DNA from: Candidatus Krumholzibacteriota bacterium
Lineage (GTDB): Bacteria; Krumholzibacteriota; Krumholzibacteriia; Krumholzibacteriales; WJIX01
Direction: 5' to 3'
DNA length: 64,000 nucleotides
NCBI GenBank assembly: GCA_034520215.1
Contig: JAXHNR010000001.1
Span: forward strand, 1,509,512 to 1,573,511
How positions within the stretch are numbered: the first letter of the stretch is position 1; the number at the start of each line of letters is the position of its first letter. Made by a program: the position numbers and the translations under genes. Below are positions 9,097-18,710 of the stretch, piece by piece. The notes beneath the pieces were generated by a model that made no database searches, was not told the origin of the DNA, and saw only the letters and a list, made by a program, of their open reading frames with translations.

Positions 9097-9262
9097 GATC
9101 TTAATATCTCCCTTCCCGTCATTCATCCATAAATACGATTTGTCCAATATCCGTATTCAACAGAGTAACTTTTAATACACTTTCTTCCTACTAAAAGTAT
9201 GGAGTAATTTCAATACAAATATTTGATAAGGGATATCACTGGATATTCAAAGAGGAGAAAGA

Positions 9263-11221
9263 TCACTTAATGAACAACATCTTTTTGGCTTCCGTGTTGT
9301 TACCGGCAGTAATCCTGTAGAAATAAACACCCGATGATACTGTCTGTCCCCTGTCATTCTTCCCGTCCCACGTAACCCAATGAGGACCGCGGCTGTACCT
9401 GCGGGAGGCAAGCGTTGAAATCAATTTTCCCCTTACGTCATAGACACGAAGGGTAACAAAGCTGTTCTCAACGGCTATGTTAAATGGTATTCTTGTTTTT
9501 TCGTTGAAAGAATTTGGATAATTCTGAAGAAGCAGAAACTCCGAAGAAGTTAAATGGTCAATATTACACAATATCCAGTTTTCAGGATCTAAGATCAAAC
9601 GGACGGGTTCTTCACCGACGGCAAGAGAGAATTTTTGAGTAGCAAGACTGTCCCTTACTACTATCAGTGTTGTATCGTGAGAAGCTGTTTCTATTGCAAC
9701 ATCAATCGGCATATTGAAAATGTGATTTGTCTGTGTCTGCTCTATAGTAAGGTCGATGTCCCAGTACCCGCTTTTCTCCGTGCTTGTCCACTGATAGATA
9801 TAATTAGGACAATATTCTTCGTAGATCCATTGGTGAAAAAAGTCGTCCAGCTGCATGCCGGAAAGATCCTCGCAGATATCTTTGAACTGCTCTGTTGTAA
9901 CAGTGCCGTACTGATAGCGATCGTCGGAATAATAGCTGCGGAGAATATCGAAAAATACAGAATCACCCACGACGCGGCGTAACATATGCAGCACCCATGA
10001 CGCCTTATGATAAGTGAGGTCTACATCGAAGATACGATTCCAGTCATTTACTTCAGGAACATATATTGTACCCTCTCCGAAATATTCCGTGATCAGCATC
10101 TCATGATCGTATCTGTCTTTTCCGTATTTATTCTCCGCCCAAAGCGCTTCAGAATATACGGCGAACCCCTCATTCATCCAAATATGATGAAAGTCGTCGC
10201 AAGTGACCATATCACCCCACCACTGATGGGCAAGTTCGTGAACTATCAAATATACACTGGATCCGCCCAGGCTGGTAATAGTCTGATGTTCCATCCCGCC
10301 GCCCCACATAAACTCAGCGTGTCCGTATTTTTCATCGATAAAGGGATATTCCCCGAAGAGTTCCGAGAAAAGTTCAATCGCCGGGACAGTCTCTGAGTAG
10401 GAATCCTGAATATAATCGTAGTGATCGGGGAAGACGTAGTACTTCACCTCCATAGAGTCTCCGGGAGAGTGATGATACCAGTGAGAAAATGTAGTGTAAG
10501 GATATATCGCCACTGATACAAGATAGGTCGCGATCGGGTATTTTTCGTGCCACAGGTAGGTGTCGGTGGAATCGTTATTTGTAACCCCCTCTAATGTTCC
10601 ATTCGAAGCGACGATCAAACCGGAAGGAACTGTTACTCGAATATCTACCGAGTCCGCTTTATCGTTTGGTACATCCTTGCAGGGCCACCAGCTTCTGGCA
10701 CCGAATGGTTCACTGAGACTCCAAATCATATCTTCTCCGCCGCGTTTATCGAAGTTGAAAGCATCAACAGATTCGCTCGGAGTGCCGGAATATTCGATTT
10801 CCACCGTAAAATATTCTCCAGAGTGATAAGGCCTATCCAGATTTGCTGTTATCAAATTATCAGAATGGGTGTAACTTAGGTCTTCCGCCCCTTTTCTGAC
10901 CCGGGTTACGTTTATATTATCCAGAAGATCAATCTCTGCTTCATATATTGACGCTGAAAGAACTTTCGCTGTCAAAGTAACAGTCCCCGATATCGTTTGA
11001 GCCGCTGGATCGATCTCTATTTCTATATCATAATAAGCTACGTCGTAGCCCGATTGATTCTGCGTTTGTCCATAGACGGCTCTCTTAATATTTGAAAACC
11101 GCTCAGCCTTTGCCCTTGCCATTTCCCTGTGCAGTTGAGGGCGGGTCATCTCTTGCGCTGTCAGTTCTCCTGATAATATTATCAGCGCCAGCGCCGTAAC
11201 TATTGATTTTATTTTGTGCAT
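9263..11221 (-). CDS. secreted M1-family zinc metallopeptidase with C-terminal sorting domain
   Basis: A 652-residue protein with a signal peptide (residues 1-22, ending LTAQ). The M1 catalytic parts are intact: GGGMEHQT (307-314), the zinc motif HELAHQWWGD (328-337) and the third ligand in NEGF (Glu351). A downstream Tyr expected for transition-state stabilisation lies in the DVDLTYHKASW region. The last 90 residues start LLQNYPNSFNEKTRIPF and carry VTLRVYDVRGKLI and SSGVYFYRI, the pattern of the Por/T9SS type A or FlgD-like C-terminal domain of secreted FCB-group proteins. So it is probably an exported aminopeptidase placed on or released from the cell surface. A single gene, with no co-transcribed partner evident. 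Confidence 0.9.
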   Translation of the reverse strand: MHKIKSIVTALALIILSGELTAQEMTRPQLHREMARAKAERFSNIKRAVYGQTQNQSGYDVAYYDIEIEIDPAAQTISGTVTLTAKVLSASIYEAEIDLLDNINVTRVRKGAEDLSYTHSDNLITANLDRPYHSGEYFTVEIEYSGTPSESVDAFNFDKRGGEDMIWSLSEPFGARSWWPCKDVPNDKADSVDIRVTVPSGLIVASNGTLEGVTNNDSTDTYLWHEKYPIATYLVSVAIYPYTTFSHWYHHSPGDSMEVKYYVFPDHYDYIQDSYSETVPAIELFSELFGEYPFIDEKYGHAEFMWGGGMEHQTITSLGGSSVYLIVHELAHQWWGDMVTCDDFHHIWMNEGFAVYSEALWAENKYGKDRYDHEMLITEYFGEGTIYVPEVNDWNRIFDVDLTYHKASWVLHMLRRVVGDSVFFDILRSYYSDDRYQYGTVTTEQFKDICEDLSGMQLDDFFHQWIYEEYCPNYIYQWTSTEKSGYWDIDLTIEQTQTNHIFNMPIDVAIETASHDTTLIVVRDSLATQKFSLAVGEEPVRLILDPENWILCNIDHLTSSEFLLLQNYPNSFNEKTRIPFNIAVENSFVTLRVYDVRGKLISTLASRRYSRGPHWVTWDGKNDRGQTVSSGVYFYRITAGNNTEAKKMLFIK

Positions 11222-11368
11222 AATGGGGCATGATAGATGATTTTGTTATTACTGTCAATGTTAAATAGGTACGAAGGTTTTCTGCAAACACAGGATTTTT
11301 AATAGTCATCTCCAGATAAATAATCAGCGCTCAGATGAAGGTCCGTAATTAAGGGAAAAAGAAGCCCC

Positions 11369-12418
11369 CTATCCGAAAACATCCTGCATGAATACATTCT
11401 GCATGAAGAATAGCGCTATATAAGATAATACCGCGGACGCGACAGGTGTCGCTATCCACCCAATTGCTATATGCCCAAGTTTCCTGAAATTCATACCTTT
11501 CACGCCCTTAGCCAGACTTATCCCCATAACGGCGCCTACGACAGCCTGTGAGGAAGAGATAGGAACCAGTGGAAATGCCGGGAGATTAAGCGAAATAAGA
11601 ATATTTTGCAGTCTCTGTGAGGCAAAAACAAAGAGAGTAACGGAGCTGGCGAGAACAACAACAAACGCCGTTACAGGCGAGAGCTTGAAAATACCCGATC
11701 CGACTGTAATCATAACTCTTTTAGAATATGTAAAAACACCGAAAGCAATAGCTATTCCGCCGACCAGGAATAACTGCTGTATTGATGAGAAGCGGAATAA
11801 TCCCGGAACAGTAATATCCTTAAAGGGTGATGAATTGATAAATACACCCATTACATTGCCGATATTATTAGCTCCTAAACTGTAAGCTCCGAATATCCCG
11901 ACAACTATAAGTCCTATTCTTGTATAGGCGTCAAGACGCATAAGATGTATCCTGGAGTTCTCAATGATTCTTTTAACGAGATGGAAAAATATAAAAGCGA
12001 TAATCGCTGACAGTATAGGCGAAAAAACCCAGCTTCCCGTTATTTTAGAGAGCGATGTTAAATCCGTAGGGGTGTGCGAAAAGAAGTTCCAGCCGATAAT
12101 CGCCCCGACTATCGCCTGAGAGGTGCTGACGGGCAATCCCGCCTTAGTCATCCACAGTACAGTAACTGCGGCTGAAAGCGCTACGATAAAGGCCCCGGCA
12201 AGTTTATTTACAGCTCCCAACTCTCCGAGAGTGCTGGAAGCTCCCGCTCCGCTTATGACCGCCCCAATAATAACAAACACGCCGGATAGTATAGCAGCTG
12301 TTCTGAATCTGATCATTTTAGTCGCAACAGCGGTACCGAATATGTTTGCCGCGTCATTTGCTCCCAGCGACCAGCCCAGAAAAACCCCGCTGGAGAGGAA
12401 AAATATAATTATTATCAT
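11369..12418 (-). CDS. pit: inorganic phosphate transporter, PiT family
   Basis: A 349-residue membrane protein with the duplicated PiT signatures: GWSLGANDAANIFGTAVATK near the N-terminus and SLGANNIGNVMG in the second half, plus paired PVSTSQAIVGA and PISSSQAVVGA motifs. PiT carriers import phosphate with H+ or Na+, often as a metal-phosphate complex. It lies 23 nt after the DUF47/PhoU-like gene in the same direction, the usual Pit accessory arrangement. The start ATG follows an upstream purine-rich stretch. Confidence 0.93.
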   Translation of the reverse strand: MIIIIFFLSSGVFLGWSLGANDAANIFGTAVATKMIRFRTAAILSGVFVIIGAVISGAGASSTLGELGAVNKLAGAFIVALSAAVTVLWMTKAGLPVSTSQAIVGAIIGWNFFSHTPTDLTSLSKITGSWVFSPILSAIIAFIFFHLVKRIIENSRIHLMRLDAYTRIGLIVVGIFGAYSLGANNIGNVMGVFINSSPFKDITVPGLFRFSSIQQLFLVGGIAIAFGVFTYSKRVMITVGSGIFKLSPVTAFVVVLASSVTLFVFASQRLQNILISLNLPAFPLVPISSSQAVVGAVMGISLAKGVKGMNFRKLGHIAIGWIATPVASAVLSYIALFFMQNVFMQDVFG

Positions 12419-12441
12419 AGAAATATACTCCGAAACTCAGT

Positions 12442-13095
12442 CTATATTCTTCTCTTAATAGCGTAGACAGAGAGTCTTTCGCAAACCCGTTCGGATACAT
12501 CGGAAACAGCCGCGATTTTCTCGGCAAAATATCCCAATTGAATTTTATGGCTAAAATCTTCTATTTCACTGCTGCTAAATATCTTTCTCTTCAGCTGTTC
12601 TTCAATATCGTCTGCTTCATGTTCATAAAACTGTACTTTGTTCACGTAATTGCTGACCATCGCGATCTCACGAAAGAAAGCTCTGGCGCCATTTACAACT
12701 TCCTCGACAGCCTTAGAAGAAAGATCGGCAAGCTCTAAGAAATCGTCTTTCATAAATCCATGTATCTTTGGGGTCTCTATTGAAAACTTTTCGAGAACCT
12801 TCTCACAGACATCAACTATATCATCCAGAGTTTCAAGAATGCCCAATACATCTCCTCGTGACTCAGGAATAAGCATATAACTGTAAAGGTCGTGTTTGAT
12901 GTCCCGTCTGACATTATCCGTTTCACTCTCGAGGGCGGTAATATCTTTATATTTATTCTCAAACTTATCTCTTTTACCGGTCACATACGCCTTTACCCCT
13001 TCATTAAATATCAACCCGGCTGTTGTCACGCGGTCTAGATAACCATCTATATCACACTCGAGCGCTCTGGATTTATTGTTAAAAAAATTCCGCAT
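12442..13095 (-). CDS. DUF47/PhoU-like Pit accessory protein
   Basis: A 217-residue, all-helical, charged protein of the DUF47 (PhoU-like) family. Features are the helix-rich heptads such as DVLGILETLDDIVDVCEKV and the acidic metal-binding type segment EHEADDIEEQLKRKIF. Proteins of this family sit next to PiT transporters and are thought to regulate them. I prefer ATG 13095 (MRNFFNNK) because AAAGGAG lies five bases upstream; ATG 13113 would add six residues and lacks a good ribosome site. It is the first gene of a two-gene operon with pit. Confidence 0.88.
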   Translation of the reverse strand: MRNFFNNKSRALECDIDGYLDRVTTAGLIFNEGVKAYVTGKRDKFENKYKDITALESETDNVRRDIKHDLYSYMLIPESRGDVLGILETLDDIVDVCEKVLEKFSIETPKIHGFMKDDFLELADLSSKAVEEVVNGARAFFREIAMVSNYVNKVQFYEHEADDIEEQLKRKIFSSSEIEDFSHKIQLGYFAEKIAAVSDVSERVCERLSVYAIKRRI

Positions 13096-13190
13096 ATTCA
13101 GGCTCCTTTTCATTTACCTGGAATATTTTTTATAGATTAAATCAAAACTTAATATCTTGAACACAACCCGGAACAGGTCAAATTTAGCAA

Positions 13191-14654
13191 TCAATCGCGA
13201 ATGATTTTCCCAATGACCGTGTCTGCATCTTTCATAAGTCTTATCTGCAGAGGCATTTTCCCCGGCAGACTGTGTGTCGCGCATGAAAGACAAGGATCGT
13301 AAGCTCTAAACGCCATCTCCACCATATTTAATAATCCGTCATTGACCTCGCCGTTTCTGATATATTTCTTTGCGGCCCGTTCTATCCCTATGTTCATCGC
13401 GGCAGAGTTTGCGACAGTGGCAACTATCAGATTCGCGGCGGTAATAATACCTCTTTCATCAGCTTCATAATGATGAATAAGGGTTCCCCTGGGAGCTTCT
13501 ACGATACCTACACCCTCATCCGGCGTACTCAAATCCATATTCCTTATATCCGGAGAGGTTAATTCCTCTCTCCCTGATAACTCGACAAGGTGCTCGGCAG
13601 CATAAAGGGTTTCTACAAGGCGGGCCCAGTGGTTCGCGAGAGTATTATGAACCGGTTTTGAACCGATCGTTTCAAACAGACGTTCGTACTCCTCCTGAGC
13701 GATTGGCGTTGCCATCCCCTCGGAGGCGTTAAGGCGCGCCAGAGGCGCGACGCGGTATATCCCGCTATCAGTTCCATCCACAATCCCCTTCCAGCCAATC
13801 TTCCTGAGGTAGGGGAATTTGATATAGGTCCAGGGCTCTACGTGTTCCGCTATTATATCAGCGTAATCATCGTGTTTGAATCTTTCGATTTCCTTGCCTT
13901 TTTGGTCGACTACGCGAATATCTCCGTCGTAGAAATTTATCTTCAAACTGTCATCAACCATACCCATATAGCTGGTTTCAAGATAATAGCTCTCCGAGAG
14001 AATAAGATCCAGGTAGGATTTGTTTTCCAGCACAATATCATTAAAGGCCTTAAGTGTTATCCTGGCAAACTCCACAGCGTCAACGGCGAAATCCGCCAGT
14101 TCTTTCCTGGCCTCTTCCGTAACCTGTTTTGCCACTCCACCTGGAAGTCCAAGCACGGGATGTACAGGTTTTCCTCCCAGTTCGGCCATTAGAGCCCGGC
14201 AGCGCTTACGTATTTCAATAACCTTCTTACCCATTTCAATACCGACTTCATCGATAACTCCAAGGATATTACGCTTTTTCTTAGGGGCGTCAGGGCCCAC
14301 GATAAAGTCAGGTCCGCCCAGAAAATAGAAATGAAGGAGGTGATCTTCGAACATGAACAGGTTATAGAAAAGTTCACGTATGGTCCGCGCCGCGGGAGTA
14401 GGTACAACCTTATATAAAGAATCTAAAGCTTTTGTAGCAGCCATATGATGAGCGGTGGGACAGACTCCGCATATTCTGGATGTAATCTGGGGCATTTCCT
14501 CTGTGCGCCGGCCCTCCACAAATTTTTCGAATCCTCTAAGTTCCGGGATCTGCAGGAAGGCTCTGTCAACATTACCGTCATCATTTAAGAATATATCAAT
14601 CTTGCCGTGACCCTCAAGCCTCGTAATAGGATCAATTGAAATTACCTTTCCCAT
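13191..14654 (-). CDS. mvhA: NiFe hydrogenase large subunit, group 3 (Mvh/F420-nonreducing type)
   Basis: The catalytic subunit that binds the NiFe centre. Both metal-ligand motifs are intact: RICGVCPTAHH (Cys62, Cys65) near the N-terminus and DPCLSCATH (Cys455, Cys458) near the C-terminus. It ends 26 residues after His461 of that motif, and this tail should be cleaved by the maturation protease encoded a few genes upstream (18055-18597). Length and the opening ITRLEGHGKIDIF fit group 3c-like enzymes that work with MvhG, MvhD and HdrA, all encoded directly upstream. H2 oxidation would feed electrons through MvhG and MvhD to HdrA. This is the last gene of the 25-kb minus-strand block. Maturation genes hypA-F are not in the window. 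Confidence 0.93.
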   Translation of the reverse strand: MGKVISIDPITRLEGHGKIDIFLNDDGNVDRAFLQIPELRGFEKFVEGRRTEEMPQITSRICGVCPTAHHMAATKALDSLYKVVPTPAARTIRELFYNLFMFEDHLLHFYFLGGPDFIVGPDAPKKKRNILGVIDEVGIEMGKKVIEIRKRCRALMAELGGKPVHPVLGLPGGVAKQVTEEARKELADFAVDAVEFARITLKAFNDIVLENKSYLDLILSESYYLETSYMGMVDDSLKINFYDGDIRVVDQKGKEIERFKHDDYADIIAEHVEPWTYIKFPYLRKIGWKGIVDGTDSGIYRVAPLARLNASEGMATPIAQEEYERLFETIGSKPVHNTLANHWARLVETLYAAEHLVELSGREELTSPDIRNMDLSTPDEGVGIVEAPRGTLIHHYEADERGIITAANLIVATVANSAAMNIGIERAAKKYIRNGEVNDGLLNMVEMAFRAYDPCLSCATHSLPGKMPLQIRLMKDADTVIGKIIRD

Positions 14655-14656
14655 TA

Positions 14657-15625
14657 TTATCTCTCCTCGCGTTTTTTCCCAAGCAGTGAAGATGACAAAC
14701 TGTAACGATAAAATGTTCCGGCCGGATCCGGCATAGCGCTTACGGCATCTCTTACCTCACCTTCATCATCGGCGTCGATAATTCCGCCGATTGACGCGAT
14801 CATTCTTGCCCCCTGGTCGGCATCACTCACCGGACCGAAACAGCCGGTACACGGCATATTGCCCTTAACGCAGGGATATTCACAGCCGTCGCGGGTCGCG
14901 GGCCCCATGCAGATTATGCCCTGAGCCAGAAAACACTCCTCCGGATCTGCCTGAACTTCGGTCAATCGGCGGATCCGCGAAATAGTGATATCATCCGGTT
15001 TAGTCTCATTCCGGTCGCACGAAACGCATAGCGATTTATCTGGCAGCAGCACTGCACCTTTTTCCGGCAGTTCCCCTTTAAGGGCGGCCTGAACGGCAGT
15101 CTCCAGATTTGCCGGTGTCGGAGGACATCCCGGCATATAATAGTCTACCTCTATTACATCATCAAGTTTATAGACAGTATCGTAAAATTCCGGAAGTGAC
15201 AGCCTGCATCCATCAAGATCAGTTTCAGTCTGAGGCAGAACGCCTTCGGGATTAACATTTGTAGGAGAATCCCTATACGAGCGCTTGAAAATATCCTTTT
15301 TATTCTTCAGATTTGCAAGTGCCGGAATACCCCCCATTACAGCGCAGCTTCCGAAAGCTATCACAACTCCGGATTTCTTCCTGAGCAGTTTTGAAATATG
15401 TTCCTGTTCAGAAGTTCTTATAGCCCCGTTTATAAACGAAATAGCGATCTCCCCGTCATCCATTGCTTCAAGATCGGAATATTTGGGATCCATCGCGCAC
15501 GGCCAGAAAACAATATCAATCGCTTTTACTACATCGAGTATCTTCTCTTCGAGGTCAACAACTGTCTCTTCGCATCCTCCGCATGACGCACACCAGTAGA
15601 ACGCGACTTTCGGTTTATCAGACAT
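14657..15625 (-). CDS. mvhG: NiFe hydrogenase small subunit (MvhG-like)
   Basis: A 322-residue Fe-S subunit of the NADH:ubiquinone oxidoreductase 20-kDa/hydrogenase small family. The proximal cluster motif is present as FYWCASCGGCEE (Cys12, Cys15, Cys18), with later ligands in IAFGSCAVMGG and PGCPPTP. The C-terminal part carries more cysteines (CVSCDR, CFLAQGIICMGPATRDGC, PCTGCFGP), as in Mvh-type small subunits with three clusters. It passes electrons from the NiFe site to MvhD. It lacks a twin-arginine signal, so the enzyme is cytoplasmic. It starts directly at the stop of mvhD and ends two bases before mvhA. Confidence 0.92.
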   Translation of the reverse strand: MSDKPKVAFYWCASCGGCEETVVDLEEKILDVVKAIDIVFWPCAMDPKYSDLEAMDDGEIAISFINGAIRTSEQEHISKLLRKKSGVVIAFGSCAVMGGIPALANLKNKKDIFKRSYRDSPTNVNPEGVLPQTETDLDGCRLSLPEFYDTVYKLDDVIEVDYYMPGCPPTPANLETAVQAALKGELPEKGAVLLPDKSLCVSCDRNETKPDDITISRIRRLTEVQADPEECFLAQGIICMGPATRDGCEYPCVKGNMPCTGCFGPVSDADQGARMIASIGGIIDADDEGEVRDAVSAMPDPAGTFYRYSLSSSLLGKKREER

Positions 15626-16056
15626 TATACAACCTCACTTTCAACATAACCTCTTATAACAAGCGGGCCGAGCCCCTTTATTTTCTCTGTCATTTCGGTT
15701 GTTACTTTCTGAAACTTCTGCCCCTCACCCGCGGCCACCCAATCGAGGAGAAAACGCTCCCTGTTGATTCCGAACTGTCCCAGCATATTCTTAAATATCT
15801 CGAAACGGCGAAGGGCTTTTATATTTCCGTTTCTGTAGTGACAGTCTCCCGGATGACACCCAAGTACCATAACCCCGTCCGCGCCGCCGCGGAAAGCGTT
15901 CATGACAAATTGCGGGTCGACACGGCCCGTGCACATTACACGAATCAATTTCACGTTGGCCGGATAATCCAGTTTCTGTTCTCCCGCTTGATCAGCTCCC
16001 GCGTAGGAACACCAGTTACACACAAAAGCAATTATATTTGGTTCGAAATTACTCAT
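15625..16056 (-). CDS. mvhD: hydrogenase iron-sulfur subunit MvhD (first copy)
   Basis: A 143-residue MvhD-family protein holding a [2Fe-2S] cluster that bridges the hydrogenase and HdrA. Cysteine motifs are FVCNWCSYAGAD near the N-terminus, VMCTGRVDP, and GCHPGDCHY. I chose ATG 16056 because GGAG lies six bases upstream and because it overlaps the hdrA stop by eight bases; a longer frame to 16170 would run deep into hdrA. Its position between hdrA and mvhG is the usual Mvh order. Two further mvhD paralogues lie at 20796 and 26583. Confidence 0.92.
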   Translation of the reverse strand: MSNFEPNIIAFVCNWCSYAGADQAGEQKLDYPANVKLIRVMCTGRVDPQFVMNAFRGGADGVMVLGCHPGDCHYRNGNIKALRRFEIFKNMLGQFGINRERFLLDWVAAGEGQKFQKVTTEMTEKIKGLGPLVIRGYVESEVV

Positions 16057-17998
16057 TGAGAACTCCTTCAATCTCAGCGTATATCTGCCTGTTTGTGAAA
16101 TGTTTTGCCGAAGCCGCGCCGCTCGGACATGACGCGGCGCAAGTACCACACCCTCTGCAGATAGCTTCATTAACTACACTAATCTTCTTCTCCGGATCAA
16201 ATGTGATTGCCGTATATGGACATACCGATATACAGAGCTTACACCCCGCGCACACATCTTCATCTATAACCGCGGTCATAATTTCCAGTTCGAGTTTCCT
16301 GCCGGGTATCAGCCTGGACACTGAATCGCCGGCGGCCGCGTAAGCCCGTGTGATTGCCGAAGAGCTGCTGCATGGACTGATACAACATCCCGCCGTGTTT
16401 ATACCGTCTATTGTAGTTCCGGTTTCATGCAGTATCGGGTGGTCTGTTTTGAAAAAACCCGCCTTGGAAGTATCGATATGAAGCATCTCGGCCAATTCAT
16501 CTGTTCCCGCGGAGGGAACAAGCCCCGTAGAGAGTACTACCATATCAACTTGAACGGGATCTATTCCGTCCGCCGATATTTCAACCTTCCCGTTTTTCTT
16601 TTTAATACTTACTGACAGGTGTGAATCTGTCTTCAGCATTATGGTCCCATCATCGATCTGCTTCTGATAAAAGGATTGTTCCTCAGGGCCTTTGAAGACC
16701 AGACGGTCATGGATATTATAGACAACCGCGTCAGGGTTCTGTTTTCTAATCAACTCGCCGACCTTGAGAGCGTTCATGCAACAAATCCCCGAACAGTAAT
16801 CCAGCCCCCCACTGGACAATGAACCCGCGCAATGAATAACTGCCGCAGATTCGGGTTTGTTGCCTTTCCTGTCCTGAATATCTCCCCCCGTCGGGCCGTT
16901 GGAGCTTGCGACTCTTTCAAATTCAGGCGTTGTATAGACATTTTCTATATCACCGTAACCAAGATTTCTGACCAGTGAACTATCCGCGTTGTCGTATCCG
17001 GTAGCGAGGATAACAGCTCCCCCTGAAAATTCAAGCTCCTCGTCACTATCACTGAAATCTATTGACTGGAAGGGGCATGAATCGGCACACGCGCTGCAGG
17101 ACTCATCCGTAAAGTGAAGACATCTTTCCCTGTCAATAACTGCCGACGCCGGGACAGAGCCGGCAAAAGCGGTATATATTGCCTTTCGTTCTCCAAGACC
17201 AAGATGAAAATCGCTGGGGCATGAGACAGGACACGCCTCAAAACATGCTTCACAACCTATGCAGGAATCGTCCACGTATCGAGCCTTTTTTCTGACTTTC
17301 ACCGTAAAGTTGCCGAAGAAACCCGTTACATCAGTCACTTCCGAGTTCGCGACAACTTCGATATTTTCATTCTCTCTAACGGCTGTAAGCCTGGGAGCGA
17401 GCAGACAGGGCGCGCATTCCATATTCGGCGCTATCTCTTCTGTTTTTATGATACTTCCTCCAAGTGAAATATCCTTTTCAATTATTGTCACTTTTCTTCC
17501 CGCGTTCGCGGCTACAAGCGCCGCTTCGATACCGGCGATACCGCCCCCGATAACAATAACGTCAGTAAGGCATTCCATTGTTTTCTGCTGGAGGTTTTCG
17601 TGATAGGCCGAGCGTTTTATCGCCGCGTTTATAAGCAGTCGCGCTTTTTCAGTAGCTTTATCTCTGTCTTTCGTTATCCACGCGCATTGTTCCCGAATAT
17701 TTGCCATGTGGACTTTGGCTATATTCACGCCTGCCTTGCCTAAGGTTTTCTGAAAACCTTTCAGATGCATCTTCGGGGTGCAGGCGGCAAGTATAACGTT
17801 ATCAACATCTTTACCTTTAAGAGTTTCGAGAATAAATTCCTTACCTGCCACAGAACAGAGAAAATCGTGCGTTTCAACGAACGCTACTTCGTCACGGTCC
17901 CGCATCCGGGAAGCCACACTCTCAAGGTCTACAAAATCGGCAATGTTGGCGCCGCACCTGCAGAGAAAGAGTCCCGTTCTGGAGTCGGCCTCATTCAT
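16049..17998 (-). CDS. hdrA: HdrA-like FAD-containing electron-bifurcating subunit, hydrogenase-linked copy
   Basis: A 649-residue HdrA with all usual parts: N-terminal HdrA domain (LFLCRCGANIADFVD through NIREQCAW), FAD/thioredoxin-reductase-like fold (VIVIGGGIAGIEAALVA), inserted clusters (NMECAPC; CIGCEACFEACP; CSACADSCP), and a C-terminal 2[4Fe-4S] ferredoxin (CAGCKLCISVCP; CRGCGTCAASCP). HdrA is the site of flavin-based bifurcation, taking electrons from H2 via MvhD and splitting them between ferredoxin and a second acceptor. ATG 17998 has AGGAGGT seven bases upstream, so the longer frame to 18058 is unlikely. No HdrB or HdrC gene is adjacent here; the only hdrBC pair is at 37306-38670. 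Confidence 0.93.
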   Translation of the reverse strand: MNEADSRTGLFLCRCGANIADFVDLESVASRMRDRDEVAFVETHDFLCSVAGKEFILETLKGKDVDNVILAACTPKMHLKGFQKTLGKAGVNIAKVHMANIREQCAWITKDRDKATEKARLLINAAIKRSAYHENLQQKTMECLTDVIVIGGGIAGIEAALVAANAGRKVTIIEKDISLGGSIIKTEEIAPNMECAPCLLAPRLTAVRENENIEVVANSEVTDVTGFFGNFTVKVRKKARYVDDSCIGCEACFEACPVSCPSDFHLGLGERKAIYTAFAGSVPASAVIDRERCLHFTDESCSACADSCPFQSIDFSDSDEELEFSGGAVILATGYDNADSSLVRNLGYGDIENVYTTPEFERVASSNGPTGGDIQDRKGNKPESAAVIHCAGSLSSGGLDYCSGICCMNALKVGELIRKQNPDAVVYNIHDRLVFKGPEEQSFYQKQIDDGTIMLKTDSHLSVSIKKKNGKVEISADGIDPVQVDMVVLSTGLVPSAGTDELAEMLHIDTSKAGFFKTDHPILHETGTTIDGINTAGCCISPCSSSSAITRAYAAAGDSVSRLIPGRKLELEIMTAVIDEDVCAGCKLCISVCPYTAITFDPEKKISVVNEAICRGCGTCAASCPSGAASAKHFTNRQIYAEIEGVLNE

Positions 17999-18054
17999 AC
18001 AATATACCTCCTGTTTATCATCTTTACACGGAGCGGATTCAGCTCCCAAATCAA

Positions 18055-18597
18055 TCATTCATTCTCTGAAGCTACTTCAGCTAGCATTTCATCGAGTCTT
18101 CTTTCAATCTCCCCTATAGATGATTCCAATCCATTTATGACAAACTCGGTGGGATTTTCTGAAAACTCTGTAAACTCCCTTCCCTCTATGCCGTAAATGA
18201 CTATTTCCGGCATACAATATCCGCACTTTTCTCCAAATTCCAGCACCGTCGGGAGATTTAATCCATGAGAATTAATAAGCCCCAATTTCGAATTAATATT
18301 CAGATCATCCACACTAAACTCGTGGCAAAACCCCGGTTCAAAGCTCCCTGTAAATATGCTGTCCACAATAATGGCTTTTTCGAATCCCTCAAGTTCATAT
18401 ATCAGATCCATGCCACCGGAATAATTTTTAGAAAAGGTAACAACCGGACTGCTCTCCGGATATTTTTTACTGAGAAGATCTATTATATATAATCCCACAC
18501 TGTCGTCGCTCAGCATGGGATTTCCCAAACCCAGGACAAGAACCCCTTTTAACCCCCGGTTCCGCCTTCGAATATTTCGCTTCAATAGAGACCTCAT
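18055..18597 (-). CDS. hydrogenase maturation protease
   Basis: A 180-residue HycI/HyaD-type endopeptidase that removes the C-terminal tail of the hydrogenase large subunit after nickel insertion. The family opening VLVLGLGNPMLSDDSVG is clear, and the metal-ligand positions lie in its acidic pair, in IIVDSIF and in SHGLNLP. Its obvious substrate is the large subunit encoded at 13191, which keeps a 26-residue tail after DPCLSCATH. The gene lies 56 bases before hdrA in the same direction. About 110 bases without a gene separate it from sucD, which may hold a secondary promoter, but I saw no strong one. Confidence 0.9.
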   Translation of the reverse strand: MRSLLKRNIRRRNRGLKGVLVLGLGNPMLSDDSVGLYIIDLLSKKYPESSPVVTFSKNYSGGMDLIYELEGFEKAIIVDSIFTGSFEPGFCHEFSVDDLNINSKLGLINSHGLNLPTVLEFGEKCGYCMPEIVIYGIEGREFTEFSENPTEFVINGLESSIGEIERRLDEMLAEVASENE

Positions 18598-18710
18598 ACT
18601 CTTAACCTTTTGCCTCTCTACCAGAACACCCTGCTTATTCTCCGTCGGTATTTATTCTATAACCCACAATAAACCGGCGAATTTCTTGCAGAGTGCCTTT
18701 TGCCTGCTCT

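Noticed and set aside
10007..10396. plus-strand frame opposite the M1 peptidase
   Set aside because: It lies over the catalytic domain of the M1 gene on the other strand, with no homology or ribosome site.
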